A stretch of DNA of 64,000 bases, taken from assembly GCA_036924285.1 (NCBI GenBank), contig JAYKYS010000015.1, forward strand, positions 1,054,001-1,118,000, given 5' to 3'. Below the pieces are notes generated by a model. The model was not told where the DNA came from, ran no database searches, and saw only the letters and a list, made by a program, of their open reading frames with translations. Positions 55,280-64,000 of this stretch are shown here, one piece after another (the first letter of the stretch is position 1; each line of letters starts with the position of its first letter). The stretch is from Asterella californica. Lineage: Eukaryota; Streptophyta; Marchantiopsida; Marchantiales; Aytoniaceae. Both the position numbers and the translations under genes were made by a program.

Positions 55280-57165
55280 TCATGCATGCAAGCTGAGATC
55301 ATATGCACCATACGTCAGAAGTATTGGATCAACTATTGGTGCGGACGAGCTAGGATGAGAGTCCAATTTCATGTCCATAGTAAGCTCATAAGACAATGCA
55401 GCGCTGCTGATATCTAATGCACCATAAGTCAAAACTATGAGATCAACTATCGGTGCAGGTGAGGTCCGGTGAGAATCGAGATCATATGTATCATAGGCTA
55501 AGAATATGAGATCATCCTCCAATGCTGGTGAGCTCAGGTTACAAGAAAGAGATATATCTGACATATTCATCAGTCGATACAGCATCATCTTTCGGTGATC
55601 GGGAGAGATCTTCAGCTAGCTCTTCACTTTGTTCGTTATTTTGATGATCATCAACCTGTTGTACCATGTCAATAACAGTTGGATCAGATGTGTCATCTTC
55701 TTTGACAACGTCGCTGCTCTAGCTTCCCATTTCCTCATCACTATCACATCTCCTATCATCCAGAAGCTCTTCGTTAGTCTCGATTACCTCACTATCCTTA
55801 AGCCCATACTCATTGTCTGAACTTGTATTTGTCTATGTGGGTTATAGCTTGCCCTACCTTGAATGACCCATCCTTACCTTGCTTGACAATCAGATCATGA
55901 CTGTCCTAGATTTCTCCATCAAGATCATCAGGCACATGTGCTCTACTCCTTGCGTTGTCTGTGCTTAGGCCATAGTTCGTCCAGAAATCTACCGCTTTCT
56001 TGGCAAGCTGAAGATGAGTTTTCTTGGCTGCCTCACTAGCCTTCTACTGATTGTAGTAAGTCACGATCTTGTCCGCAATGGGCTAGAACACCGTGATCTT
56101 ATCAAGGTAAAATTGTTTCATTGCCTACATGAAACATCTGATTACATAATAGTCTCCATTGGATCCTTAGCTCAAGAATGGCAACCGTCTGTCGTTCCAT
56201 GTTAGACCTCACAAGTGGTTTCATGCTTTGCACATCATGTCATCAGAGACAACTCTAAGTGTCATAAAGACTATTCGCATACCCGATTACAATACAGTAA
56301 AACCGTAGATAATGACAACTTGACGCTATCCTAAATGAATTACAACTGGTTGCTATTCTTTAGGTCCTCTATCTAACGAGGATCCACTGTACATTCCATT
56401 CATGAATCCCAGATGTCCTAACCAGAAGCTAGAAAACATGAAATCTTTTGAAGAGCACCACTTCAAACACAATCTGCACTTTGAGAACCACTCATTGAAT
56501 GACAATAAATTGCTATTCATATTTGATATAGATCTATGAAAAACTATACGAATAGTTCACAACATATGGACGGAGTTGAACCGATCACATCTCACAATGT
56601 GCAAACGACTGTAGCTGCCTTGCATGTATTGAATGCAACCCACGGTCATTCTAATGCCTACATAGTAGAGACATATACATCAACTGAAATAGCAAAAATG
56701 AATCACACCTCAAGAGTTTAGCCAATGAGATCTCACATGGACACCATCTGTTCGTAGCTGCAAGACATGTGAATAAGTGACAACCACTCGTCATTATACA
56801 GATTGGTTGTCATTCATTCACCACCACATGCGCTTCCTGCATAAACTATCTACTCATGATTGATGTAAGATGACTTACCCGAGACACCATCTACTCAAGG
56901 TGATACTTCTCGACTCGCTGCCAGGTGGATGATTGCATCTACAAGACTCGAGGATCGTATCGTGCATCTGAAGAAAATATTTCTTGAATGCTGAAAGTTT
57001 CTGCCATGTGAGGCAATCGTACGAGTTCTTGAGCAGACATCGAAACTTCATTCGATAGATATTCTTCTCCACAGACACCCGGTCCCAGTGAACGTCTTGA
57101 CGTGCAACATTCGTCATGTCTAGAATGAAGTTATGACCTACGAAGTGCACCAAGATGTCATTCAA
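55280..57165 (-). pseudogene. Eroded minus-strand coding region of unknown family
   Basis: Several pieces read as protein on the minus strand. 57165-56875 contains NVARQDVHWDRVSVEKNIYR and a Cys/Lys/Phe-rich helix. 56215-55830 contains KKTHLQLAKKAVDFWTNYG and a charged tail, interrupted in one frame by TAG at 56125, 56083, 56044 and 55906, TAA at 56167 and TGA at 56209. 55815-55570 is strongly acidic (SDEEMGS, KEDDTSD, EQSEELAEDL) with one TAG. 55588-55280 encodes repeats of the type SSSAPIVDPILLTYGAYDLS. A GTAAGT donor-like site follows the first piece, so introns are possible. The long conserved composition indicates a once-coding gene or transposase; WTNYG faintly recalls hAT transposases, but I do not claim that. 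The family is not recognised. Confidence 0.4.
55300..55540 (-). repeat. Degenerate coding repeat units (~66 bp)
   Basis: On the plus strand, GCACCATAAGTCAAAACTATG then ATCAACTATCGGTGCAGG (55420) recurs with changes at 55307 and 55487. On the minus strand each unit encodes Ser-Ala/Pro-Pro-Ile-Val-Asp-x3-Leu-Thr-Tyr-Gly-Ala. The second interval (67 bp) equals one unit; the first (113 bp) includes extra sequence. Confidence 0.55.
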
Positions 57166-57289
57166 CTGAATTTGTCGTCCTAAACTCTAGTTACACATCC
57201 TAATCGATCATTGCCAAAATGCTACACTAGCATACATAACAATAGCATTATGGTTATCAAGCAGTTCAGCTCTTAAACCCTAAACCTTG

Positions 57290-57665
57290 AATCGCATTGA
57301 CACCCAATTTGACTCGATCGCTCTTGTCTTCAATCCACAGCCTTCTATGGATTCTTTGAGATCAACCTTCAGGTCACGATTCGGCTCGCCTTCAATCCAC
57401 AGCTTTCAATCGATAGACAATGGTCGAGATTAGCCTTCGACTGTGATTCGACTCGCTTTCAATCCACAACCTCCAGTCGGATCAGACCATAATCGAGGTC
57501 CGCCTTCAGTCGTGATTCGGCTAACCTTCAATCCACAGCCACAAGTTACGAATCCTACACGCCTTTAGATTGCGATTCAGCTCACCTTCAATCCACAATC
57601 TTCAATCATTCATTTGATTGACCTTCACCTTGCAATCACACTCGTCTTTAGTCCATAGATTCACA
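57290..57665. repeat. Tandem array, ~60-69-bp period, about six units
   Basis: The core CCTTCAATCCACAG recurs at about 57331, 57393, 57460, 57529 and 57589, with a decayed sixth near 57648. Each is preceded by a GTGATTCGGCTC-like motif. Spacing varies from 59 to 69 bp, so the array is old. Confidence 0.8.
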
Positions 57666-57950
57666 GTTCTCAGTGTCAACAACCTAACATAGATATCTCT
57701 CCCATCCGATTCTTATAGATCCAATCGCTTCTATGAAGATCATGCTATCCACACTCAAAAATAAGACGTTGTCGGAGTGTGATCCGTCTACCTAGGAAAG
57801 CGCCGGGCTTCTGGCTGTGGATGTTTACTCAAGAGGTTGGCTTTCAGGTCACAACAGGGGCTATAAACACTCACACAGGTGTGTAAGATCCTCTAGTATG
57901 CTCAAAAGCGAAATTTAGGTCTAGCTGGTAGTAATAAGTTTAGGCGGTGA

Positions 57951-59030
57951 ACTTTGACACACAAGGAGAGGAAAACTATGAAGGTTTAGACTTCTAAACT
58001 TCCCCTACATGTAAATAAGGTCCTACTGAAAACACACACGAAGTTTCAGGCTGAGACTAAATTCTAGCACCGAGATGTTGACAGAAAAGTTCTGAGTAAG
58101 AAAATAACTGCACTTTCTGGTACCCAGATGGCTATTTCAACCTAGAACAGAAGATTGCTTGATAGATTTCAAATATTCTCACAGTATTTGAAGTCTACAG
58201 GATGCTGAACATCCCTGTGAAGTTGGGACTCCTGATTGTTTATAGAACTCCAGATCTCCTTCTCTGAAGTCACTGCTCTAGATTAAGAGCTTTTCAGACC
58301 CCCTCTGCTTCAGCAGCCGCCCTGAATTACTCAATCACTCAAATGATTCGAAATTTTTTGGACAGTCGTAGCCCTCCTGATAGTGAACGCAACCACGGAG
58401 TTTTGAAGTGATTTCCTCAATTCTGCTGCAATTGGCACCGAAAACTCCAAAATCAACAAAAGTGACGCAGTTTTGGCACAATCCAAACTTCAATTGGGCA
58501 TAACTCCTTGTTTATTGATCCAAATCAAGCAAAAATTTCACTGACAGTGCTTGGCACGACGAGCTCTCTCTTGCTGTGTTCTCAGATTTCGAAGATACCT
58601 CACCAAATGCTCGAACTCCACTCTAGAGCTCTGTTTCTAAACTTAGAGTTTTACAAAAGACAAAAATGGACCAATGGGAGTTCATAGCTCCACTTGAATG
58701 TCCTTTTGTGCCTTAAACTACCTGGTAACTTATAGGCTATCACGTCAAGCCCCCTAGAGTGCCAGCGTAAAACTTAAACTACCTAAAACGACACGTAGCC
58801 CCAAAAATTAACTTAAATCAGCTAGAAAGCGTGCATGGGCGACAAGTTAGTACAACCCATGAGCTCAAACCCCTATCAGCATGGAAATCCTAAGTTATGT
58901 ACATTGAACGTCATAGACAAGTAAGAACTCACTTGCACAAGCGCACAAATGCTTGAACAAGATAACTAACGTACTATCAGCCTACTAGGACTCAAAATAG
59001 TGTTAACACCGTATGCAAAGGTGTCAAACA
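57951..59030 (-). repeat. Tentative 3' LTR of the minus-strand element
   Basis: On the minus strand, sequence 30 bp after the integrase stop begins TGTTTGACACC (59030 downward), and about 1.05 kb later reaches GTGTCAAAGTTCA near 57951. This gives TG...CA edges of plausible length. There is no second copy in the window and no clear polypurine tract, so the call is tentative; the GTGTCAAAG edge could instead be a MITE terminus. Confidence 0.22.
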
Positions 59031-59059
59031 TATATATAAAGGACTAGAAGTAGTATGAG

Positions 59060-60130
59060 CTAACTTCTAGAACTACTAAACCTAAGCGTCGGAGTAGAAG
59101 TCAAAGAGTATGTGGCATTATCATAAACTTCTAACACCACATAAGGTCCGAACCATCTCTTGGAAAACTTTCTGATAGCGCTATGCTGATTATCAAGACT
59201 ACTATCATAGACGAACACCCAATCACCTTCCTTAACTGGTTTGGGTCGTAATCTATGCGTTCTATCAAATCTGCCTTTGTTTCTCTCTCTAGCAGTCTTC
59301 AACCTTTCCACAGCTTTGGCAACATCCTCACGTCTTCGTTCTAACTGCTGGATCCTTAATGCAAGAAGATCCTCCGTACTTCTACCATCTTCGCATGGCA
59401 AAACATTCCAAGTAGGCACAACCTCCTCAATCGACATCACAGGTTTTTGCCCTAGTATCAACTCTGCTGGCATGTAACCTGTAACGGTACTATGAGTTGT
59501 ACGATCTGCCCACAAAGCAAATGGTAGCAGTCTAGGCCATTCACGGATCTTACCCTTGCAAGCTTTTACCAAAGCTTTGATGATTGGCGGATGACTTCTT
59601 TCGCTCTTGCCATTCCATTCAGGATTGTAAGCAGTGGTTAATGCCAACTTGATTCTCAATCGCTTGAAGAACTCAACTGCTTCTTGTGCATCCAGCTCAC
59701 CCCTATCTGCAGTGATCTTTCCCACACACCCGTACCTACAAATAACATCTTCAAGTAGAAAGCGGTAGACACTAGCAGTGGTCTTCGTCCTCAGAGCACG
59801 GCCTTCGACTTGGTTAGATAGATCTTCTCTAGCCAAGACTAGATACCTCATTTGTCCAAGTCCAAATGGCACAGTTACCAGATCAACTACCCATTTATAA
59901 TGAATGACTAAAGGATAAGTAGGATGCAATCCATCACGATGGCGTACATTGGAGTACATCTGGCAGGGTATACAAGATGAAACAAATTGTACTACATCTC
60001 TATACATACCTTTCCACCAATACTTTTCCTTCATCTTGGCAAATGTAGCCCAAACTCCTCTATGACCGGCCCATAGACTCTCATGAAACTCCTTGATCAG
60101 CTGCTGCTGCAATTCCAAGTCACATACCAC
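59060..60130 (-). pseudogene. Integrase of the minus-strand element
   Basis: A 356-residue open piece. The zinc-binding HHCC module is intact (H16, H23, C53, C56 of the piece). The catalytic core shows D83 (VVDLVTV), D142 (ITADRGELD) and E177 (NGKSER), the retroviral-type D,D,E triad with ~35 residues between the last two. A GPY motif (RWFGPYVVL) follows near residue 330. The last ~15 residues are Ser/Thr-rich and do not look like a normal integrase tail, so the C-terminus is probably frameshifted. It would insert the cDNA into the host genome; as part of a broken polyprotein it is not functional. Confidence 0.88.
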
Positions 60131-60676
60131 CCGTTGCAGTATACCTCCTTGTAGCTTAGGGCGCTTTCATAGATGTCCTCCATGTAAAAAGTAACCATAA
60201 GCTATTCTACGGATCCTCTTGAAATCTGCATCAGACTAGCCTTCTTGCCTTTCCAGTGAACTCAAATAGCGCCCAAGATCCAACCACTCACCATCATACA
60301 CAGTTTTCTCAAAAAACTCCAACGAGGCTGCAAAACAGCTTCTATATCTTCTAGCAAGAGCACTAGAATAGAACTCTGTTCCCACATCCTCCTGATCATC
60401 TATCATTTCTTTCTCATCGTAATACCTAGCCCTTGATAACATATCTGCCACAGGATTGTCCTTCCCTGCAATATGTCTAAACTCTGGGTTCAAGGACTTG
60501 ATATATGCTATCCACCTCAACATAGCAATATCTGGAGTTGTACAGCTAGTGATCATTCCCAAGAGAGGTAAACAATCTGTCTCCACAACCACAGGTGCTC
60601 CTATCAAGTATTCCTTATCACTCTTCATCGCAGTAACTACTCCCCATAGCTCTTTCTTGACCTGAGGGTAGTCTCT
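60131..60676 (-). pseudogene. RNase H C-terminal half and linker of the minus-strand element
   Basis: The frame continues past TAG at 60677 with DYPQVKKELWG and reaches VVVETDCLPLLGM, which carries a catalytic Asp, then HIAGKDNPVADMLSRA, the typical end of gypsy RNase H with its last Asp. A linker to integrase follows, with TAG (60236) and TGA (60167) at sites where Gln and Trp are plausible. The domain would remove RNA from RNA-DNA hybrids during reverse transcription. Confidence 0.8.
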
Positions 60677-61761
60677 CTACCGTGAACTTAACACCTTAGC
60701 TCCAAAACGCACCACATATCTATTTCCATCCTCATCGTCTTGTCCTACAGCCCATCCAATGCCAATAGGACTAGTATCAACAGTAAGGATAACAGATCTG
60801 CCCAACTCATATGTTACCTTCCGTAGAGTTGGTGGTGAAGCCAAAAGATCCTTCAACTTCCTCATAGACTCGCTTTGCTCCTCTTGCCACTGAAATCTTT
60901 GCCCCTTCCTCAGCAGCTTGTACAACGGATCTGCTACATGTGCAAAGTGTGAAATCCATATATGATAAAACACACATGCACCTAGAAACCTTCTCACCTC
61001 GGTAATCGATCCACACGTCTCCTTCATTCGAATGACATCAACCTTGTTTGGACAAGGTTTTTGACCATAAGATCCACATAGGTGCCCCACAATCAACACC
61101 TCTTGTTCTCCAAATACAGACTTTGCTCCTGATAAAGTCAAATGAACCTCCTCCAGTCGACTCAATATCTTATCGCAGTCAACTATATGATCTGCAACAA
61201 ACTTACGGCACCCCCTCTGATCCATTATCTCATTCTTCTCCTCCTCAGCACATCCTTTGATCGACACATCATCAAGGAATGGCATAGTTTTTCAGGAATG
61301 AAGTCCCTCATAACTTTGTTCATGCCATTCATCATATGTGCTACAGAATTGGTAGCACCTTGTGGCAAGGTGCACATCCTTAGTAACCCCAAAGGTGTCC
61401 TCGTTGTAGTCAAGTCTCTACTTTCAGAGGATAACTGAAACTGATCATAACCTGAATATAAGTCTCCCATTGAATAGATAGTACGACCAGCAAAAGCCTC
61501 TGCAAACTCGTCTACAATAGGTCCTATACCCATATTCCTGATAGTCACCTTGTTAACTGGCTGCATATCTTGAATGAATCTCAAAGCTCCACTCTTCTTC
61601 GGAACAGTAAACCATCTGCTAGAATAGGGAGCTATAGATGGTTCCAAGATACCCATCCTAATCCTCTCATTGAACAAGTCTATTAGCTTTGGCAGATGAG
61701 CTCTAGGCACAGGAATAGGACGTAGATTCCAAGGCACATGCGGTACAGTAAAGATTACCAT
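60677..61761 (-). pseudogene. Reverse transcriptase and start of RNase H, frameshifted
   Basis: The first part (61761-61293) contains GILEPSIAPYSSRWFTVPKK, then RFIQDMQPVNKVTI, SMGDLYSGYDQFQL and LPQGATNSVAHM, the fingers and palm of a gypsy-type RT. Before the active site the frame breaks in a five-base homopolymer (61288-61292). The second frame resumes at 61285 with PFLDDV, the catalytic Asp pair in an FLDD rather than YLDD context, then the thumb and the connection LGACVFYHIWISHFAHVADP. RNase H begins at ILTVDTSPIGIGWAV with its first Asp intact. Homology is unmistakable; enzymatic activity is excluded by the frameshift. Confidence 0.9.
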
Positions 61762-61785
61762 AGGTGCAACACTTGGATCTACACA

Positions 61786-62391
61786 TCATACTTCATGTGA
61801 CTCAAACGCAAACGCCTTACCATGCCTAGATAGCATCTCCCTAAAGCTCTTCTTCTCTTGCTCAGTAAGAAATCCATCACCTCCAATCCTCAGCTCCTTC
61901 AGTGTTGTTTCTGTGAACTGGTGCCCAATTCTTCTCGGTCCTCTGAGCGTCGGTTCTCGTGCAGCTTGCTCCATCTTCTGATTGTAATCGAGTGATAAAG
62001 GCAAAGCCACTGGTTTGACTTTCTTCGCCACTGACTTGTACTTGGTCTCCACATACACCTCTTATCAATCTATAAACTTATCAATTACATCATAAAGCTC
62101 TTTGGAGCTCACTCTCACCACTCTATCTACATCATCTATAGAACTTTCTACTATAGATTTCAACTCCCCTATAGTATCTACCAAATATTGCTCTTCAAAC
62201 ACTCCAGATATGTATTCATCTCCTGCTAACTCTCCACTATCCCACAAAGACTGTTGTACATACTTCACATGTTGCCTCTCAAACCTCTTCAGATTCTCAA
62301 CCTTCCTATAACACACTGATCCACATGACGTCAATCCTAAGAAGCTAGTGGATAAAGCTTCCTGCTACTAGATCAGACGAGAATCCTTTCT
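61786..62391 (-). pseudogene. Protease-RT linker of the minus-strand element
   Basis: Same frame as the flanking domains, cut by TAGTAG (62370-62365), TGA-TAA (62067-62062) and TGA (61786). It encodes acidic, helix-prone segments (YVQQSLWDSGELAGDEYISG and KSIVESSIDDVDRVV) and then a stretch leading into RT (GGDGFLTEQEKKSFREMLSR). No enzyme domain. Confidence 0.65.
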
Positions 62392-62976
62392 CTACTGTAC
62401 CGTTGAAGTCTCGTTCTTCAATGGTACTCTGCCAAAACCCCTAGACTCTCTAAACTCCTGAGTAATCTTAGGTAGTGGACGGTCTCTCAAGCTATCACGA
62501 TTCCTCTCATGTTCTGCAGCAACGGTCAAAAACTGAACAGCTCTTTTGCCATCTCTACTACGTATCCTAGCATAGGCTGAACCATCATCCATAACTCGTG
62601 TCTCCATTCTAACAGCAGTAATGTAAGGCTGCCCTAGAATGATAGGATAGGTTGACATATCTTGTACAAAGAAATTCTGAACATCACCGATGTCATCCAC
62701 AGTTACCTTGATGTTGAGACAAGCACCATACAGTTCTCCCCTCTGGTTGTTGGCAGCACGGATAAGCCATCCATGGTCGGTGTCTATGGGCCACCTCCCA
62801 CGCTTGTACATCTCCTTAGACATCAGATTAATCTCTGAGCCGTGATCAATCAACGCCACCACAGGTTCCTCCAGATCTCTCAACTTCACCAAGGTCTCTG
62901 TGGTTGCTCTTGCCCAATGGTTGTGAGAGTAATGGCTCTTCTGCGATGCTTCCACCTCATCTTCAAACCTCACGTG
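62392..62976 (-). pseudogene. Retropepsin-like protease of the minus-strand element
   Basis: An open piece of 193 residues. The active-site loop reads VVALIDHGSEINLMS: Asp and Gly are kept but the usual Thr/Ser between them is His. YPIILGQPYI further on matches the conserved Ile-Leu-Gly segment of retropepsins. The fold cleaves Gag-Pol. The His in the loop may be a property of the lineage rather than a mutation of this copy. Confidence 0.8.
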
Positions 62977-63729
62977 CTAATAGGATCTCCCCTCTGATAC
63001 TTGAGAGCAGTAACCAGCAATCTCATCTTCCTCATCATCCGACAGTTTGGTCCCTAGAGCATTAAGCGTAGCTGCTTCACCCAAAATCTGACGTTTCCTC
63101 TTGATGATATCTATGATAACCTCATGGAACTCACGCTTTGCAATCCCAAGAATCTCACCCAAGGTAAACTCAACCTTCCCATTCAAGATACGATTCTCTA
63201 ACACCTGCTTCAATTCTGTAGCAATCTCAATGTCAGACTGAAGTTTGTATGCAGGCATCTTATCCTTCTCCTTGCTTCTCTCCTTCTCCTTTGGTGTTGT
63301 AGATGGTAGATCCTCCATAGTTTCCTCCCGAGTAGGTGTTGTCTCCTGCCTCACCTCTGGTCTAGCCCTTTCACTCCTTGTAGCAAGTCGTTTGGCTGTA
63401 GAAGCCTCACCTGCATCCTCCCTCCTGCGTTTTTCTTCTAGTACAGCTTCATGCTGACTTCTTGCAACATAAGCATGCACTGACATAGTATCCACAGAAT
63501 CATTCCATCCTGTAGCTTCTCGAATTGAGTTGTCAACCCTTCGTAGCACATCCTTGTCTAGCTCTGTTCTAGCTACGGACCGCACTACATCAGACCACAA
63601 CCCAGTAGTCCCTTTCTCTCTCTCCATCTCCACTTTCACTCCACAGGTAGCAGCATTCACAAGAGAAACAGCATGTGATGCTGATATCTCATTCACAAGC
63701 CTCTTCATACCACCCTTGCCAAAGTTGGT
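62977..63729 (-). pseudogene. Gag-pol linker region of the minus-strand element
   Basis: About 243 residues, strongly charged, with a Glu/Lys/Arg/Thr-rich middle and a more ordered end (KVEFTLGEILGIAKREFHEV) followed by acidic SDDEEDEIAGY. It lies between the CCHC knuckle and the protease and ends at TAG 62977-62979. The ordered segment looks like a short conserved helical domain of this retroelement lineage; its role is unknown to me. Confidence 0.6.
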
Positions 63730-63999
63730 TCACAACATCATCCCAGTCTCTCTCAGATGGATTTTACCATCTTTGAAGAAGATCAGATCCTTCCTCAATG
63801 CATCTGAAAACTCTCCACAATCTCTTCTTACATGGTCTAGGCTATCACACCATATACAACGATGAACAAAGCCTTCTCTCATCTGAGGTCTCTGCATAGC
63901 AGGCTGTACATTCTGCTCCTTCTCTTCTAACCTAGTGAGCTTAAGCTTAAGCTCCTTCATACCCTTAATCAGTTCATCAAGCGGTGAGTCTTCCTCTCT
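63730..63999 (-). pseudogene. Gag C-terminus with CCHC zinc knuckle (partial)
   Basis: Open to the right window edge. CIWCDSLDHVRRDC is a C-x2-C-x4-H-x4-C knuckle, the nucleocapsid RNA-binding motif, preceded by a Lys/Glu/Leu-rich coiled-coil-like stretch. It ends at TGA 63730-63732 and the same frame continues into the next piece. Confidence 0.8.
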
Positions 64000-64000
64000 A

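Larger units (their letters stand above)
59060..64000 (-). mobile_element. Eroded Ty3/gypsy-like element, runs off right edge
   Basis: Domains in minus-strand order: CCHC knuckle, charged linker, protease, reverse transcriptase, RNase H, integrase. All pieces from 64000 to ~61290 lie in one frame and all from 61285 to 59060 in a second, joined by a single frameshift in a run of five As (T on plus, 61288-61292). In-frame stops are TGA at 63730, 62065, 61786 and 60167; TAG at 62977, 62392, 62368, 62365, 60677 and 60236; TAA at 62062. The 5' LTR and most of gag lie beyond the window. It belongs to a different lineage from the chromovirus: DHG in the protease, FLDD in RT. Confidence 0.9.

Noticed and set aside
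57290..57665. CRISPR array
   Set aside because: Units are degenerate, unequal in length and lack constant repeats with unique spacers; the genome is eukaryotic.
59060..64000. Alternative genetic code with TAG/TAA as glutamine (as in some ulvophyte algae)
   Set aside because: The 1509-codon chromovirus frame uses only CAA and CAG for glutamine with no internal TAG or TAA, and the decayed element also has TGA stops in conserved domains and a frameshift. Mutation explains the stops better.

Overview
The window looks like a repeat-rich, gene-poor nuclear segment from a large eukaryotic genome, most likely a green plant or streptophyte alga. Three features support this. The complete LTR retrotransposon is primed by a plant-type initiator tRNA-Met (TGGTATCAGAGC). 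Interstitial telomere-like motifs are of the plant TTTAGGG/CCCTAAA type. The non-coding background is AT-rich with only short chance open frames. No host gene with an intact reading frame is recognised; every convincing protein signal belongs to a mobile element or its remains. The species is not determined.

Layout. 1-1028: 3' end of a retrotransposon-like polyprotein ending in a PHD finger, then a putative 3' LTR whose outer end abuts half of a MITE. 1029-24300: mostly AT-rich spacer with members of a dispersed MITE family, hairpins, a telomeric palindrome and one weak candidate gene 5' end near 7.8-8.2 kb. 24300-27130: two eroded minus-strand coding remnants separated by a MITE. 29540-30345: eroded minus-strand C-terminus of a non-LTR-type reverse transcriptase with a nuclease-like tail. 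38900-40417: eroded minus-strand HUH endonuclease (Rep/Replitron-like). 42484-49574: complete 7.1-kb Ty3/gypsy chromovirus with two LTRs, PBS, gag-pol frame and a chromodomain cut off by one in-frame TAG. 53-57.7 kb: short repeats, two tandem arrays and an eroded minus-strand coding region of unknown family. 59060-64000: a second, heavily eroded Ty3/gypsy-like element on the minus strand running off the right edge.

The genes do not form a pathway; they are a layered graveyard of self-replicating elements. The chromovirus is the youngest (LTRs differ at about 13 of 931 positions by eye). The minus-strand element, HUH gene and RT tail carry several stops and frameshifts. Stops in decayed frames are often TAG at positions where glutamine is plausible, consistent with deamination of CAG (CHG-methylated) sites in silenced plant transposons.

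The observations most worth a second look are the HUH endonuclease remnant, the five two-ended copies and several partial copies of an apparently uncatalogued TA-flanked MITE family, the PHD and chromodomain readers carried by two different retroelements, and the paired Asp-to-Asn changes in the RNase H domain of an otherwise young chromovirus.
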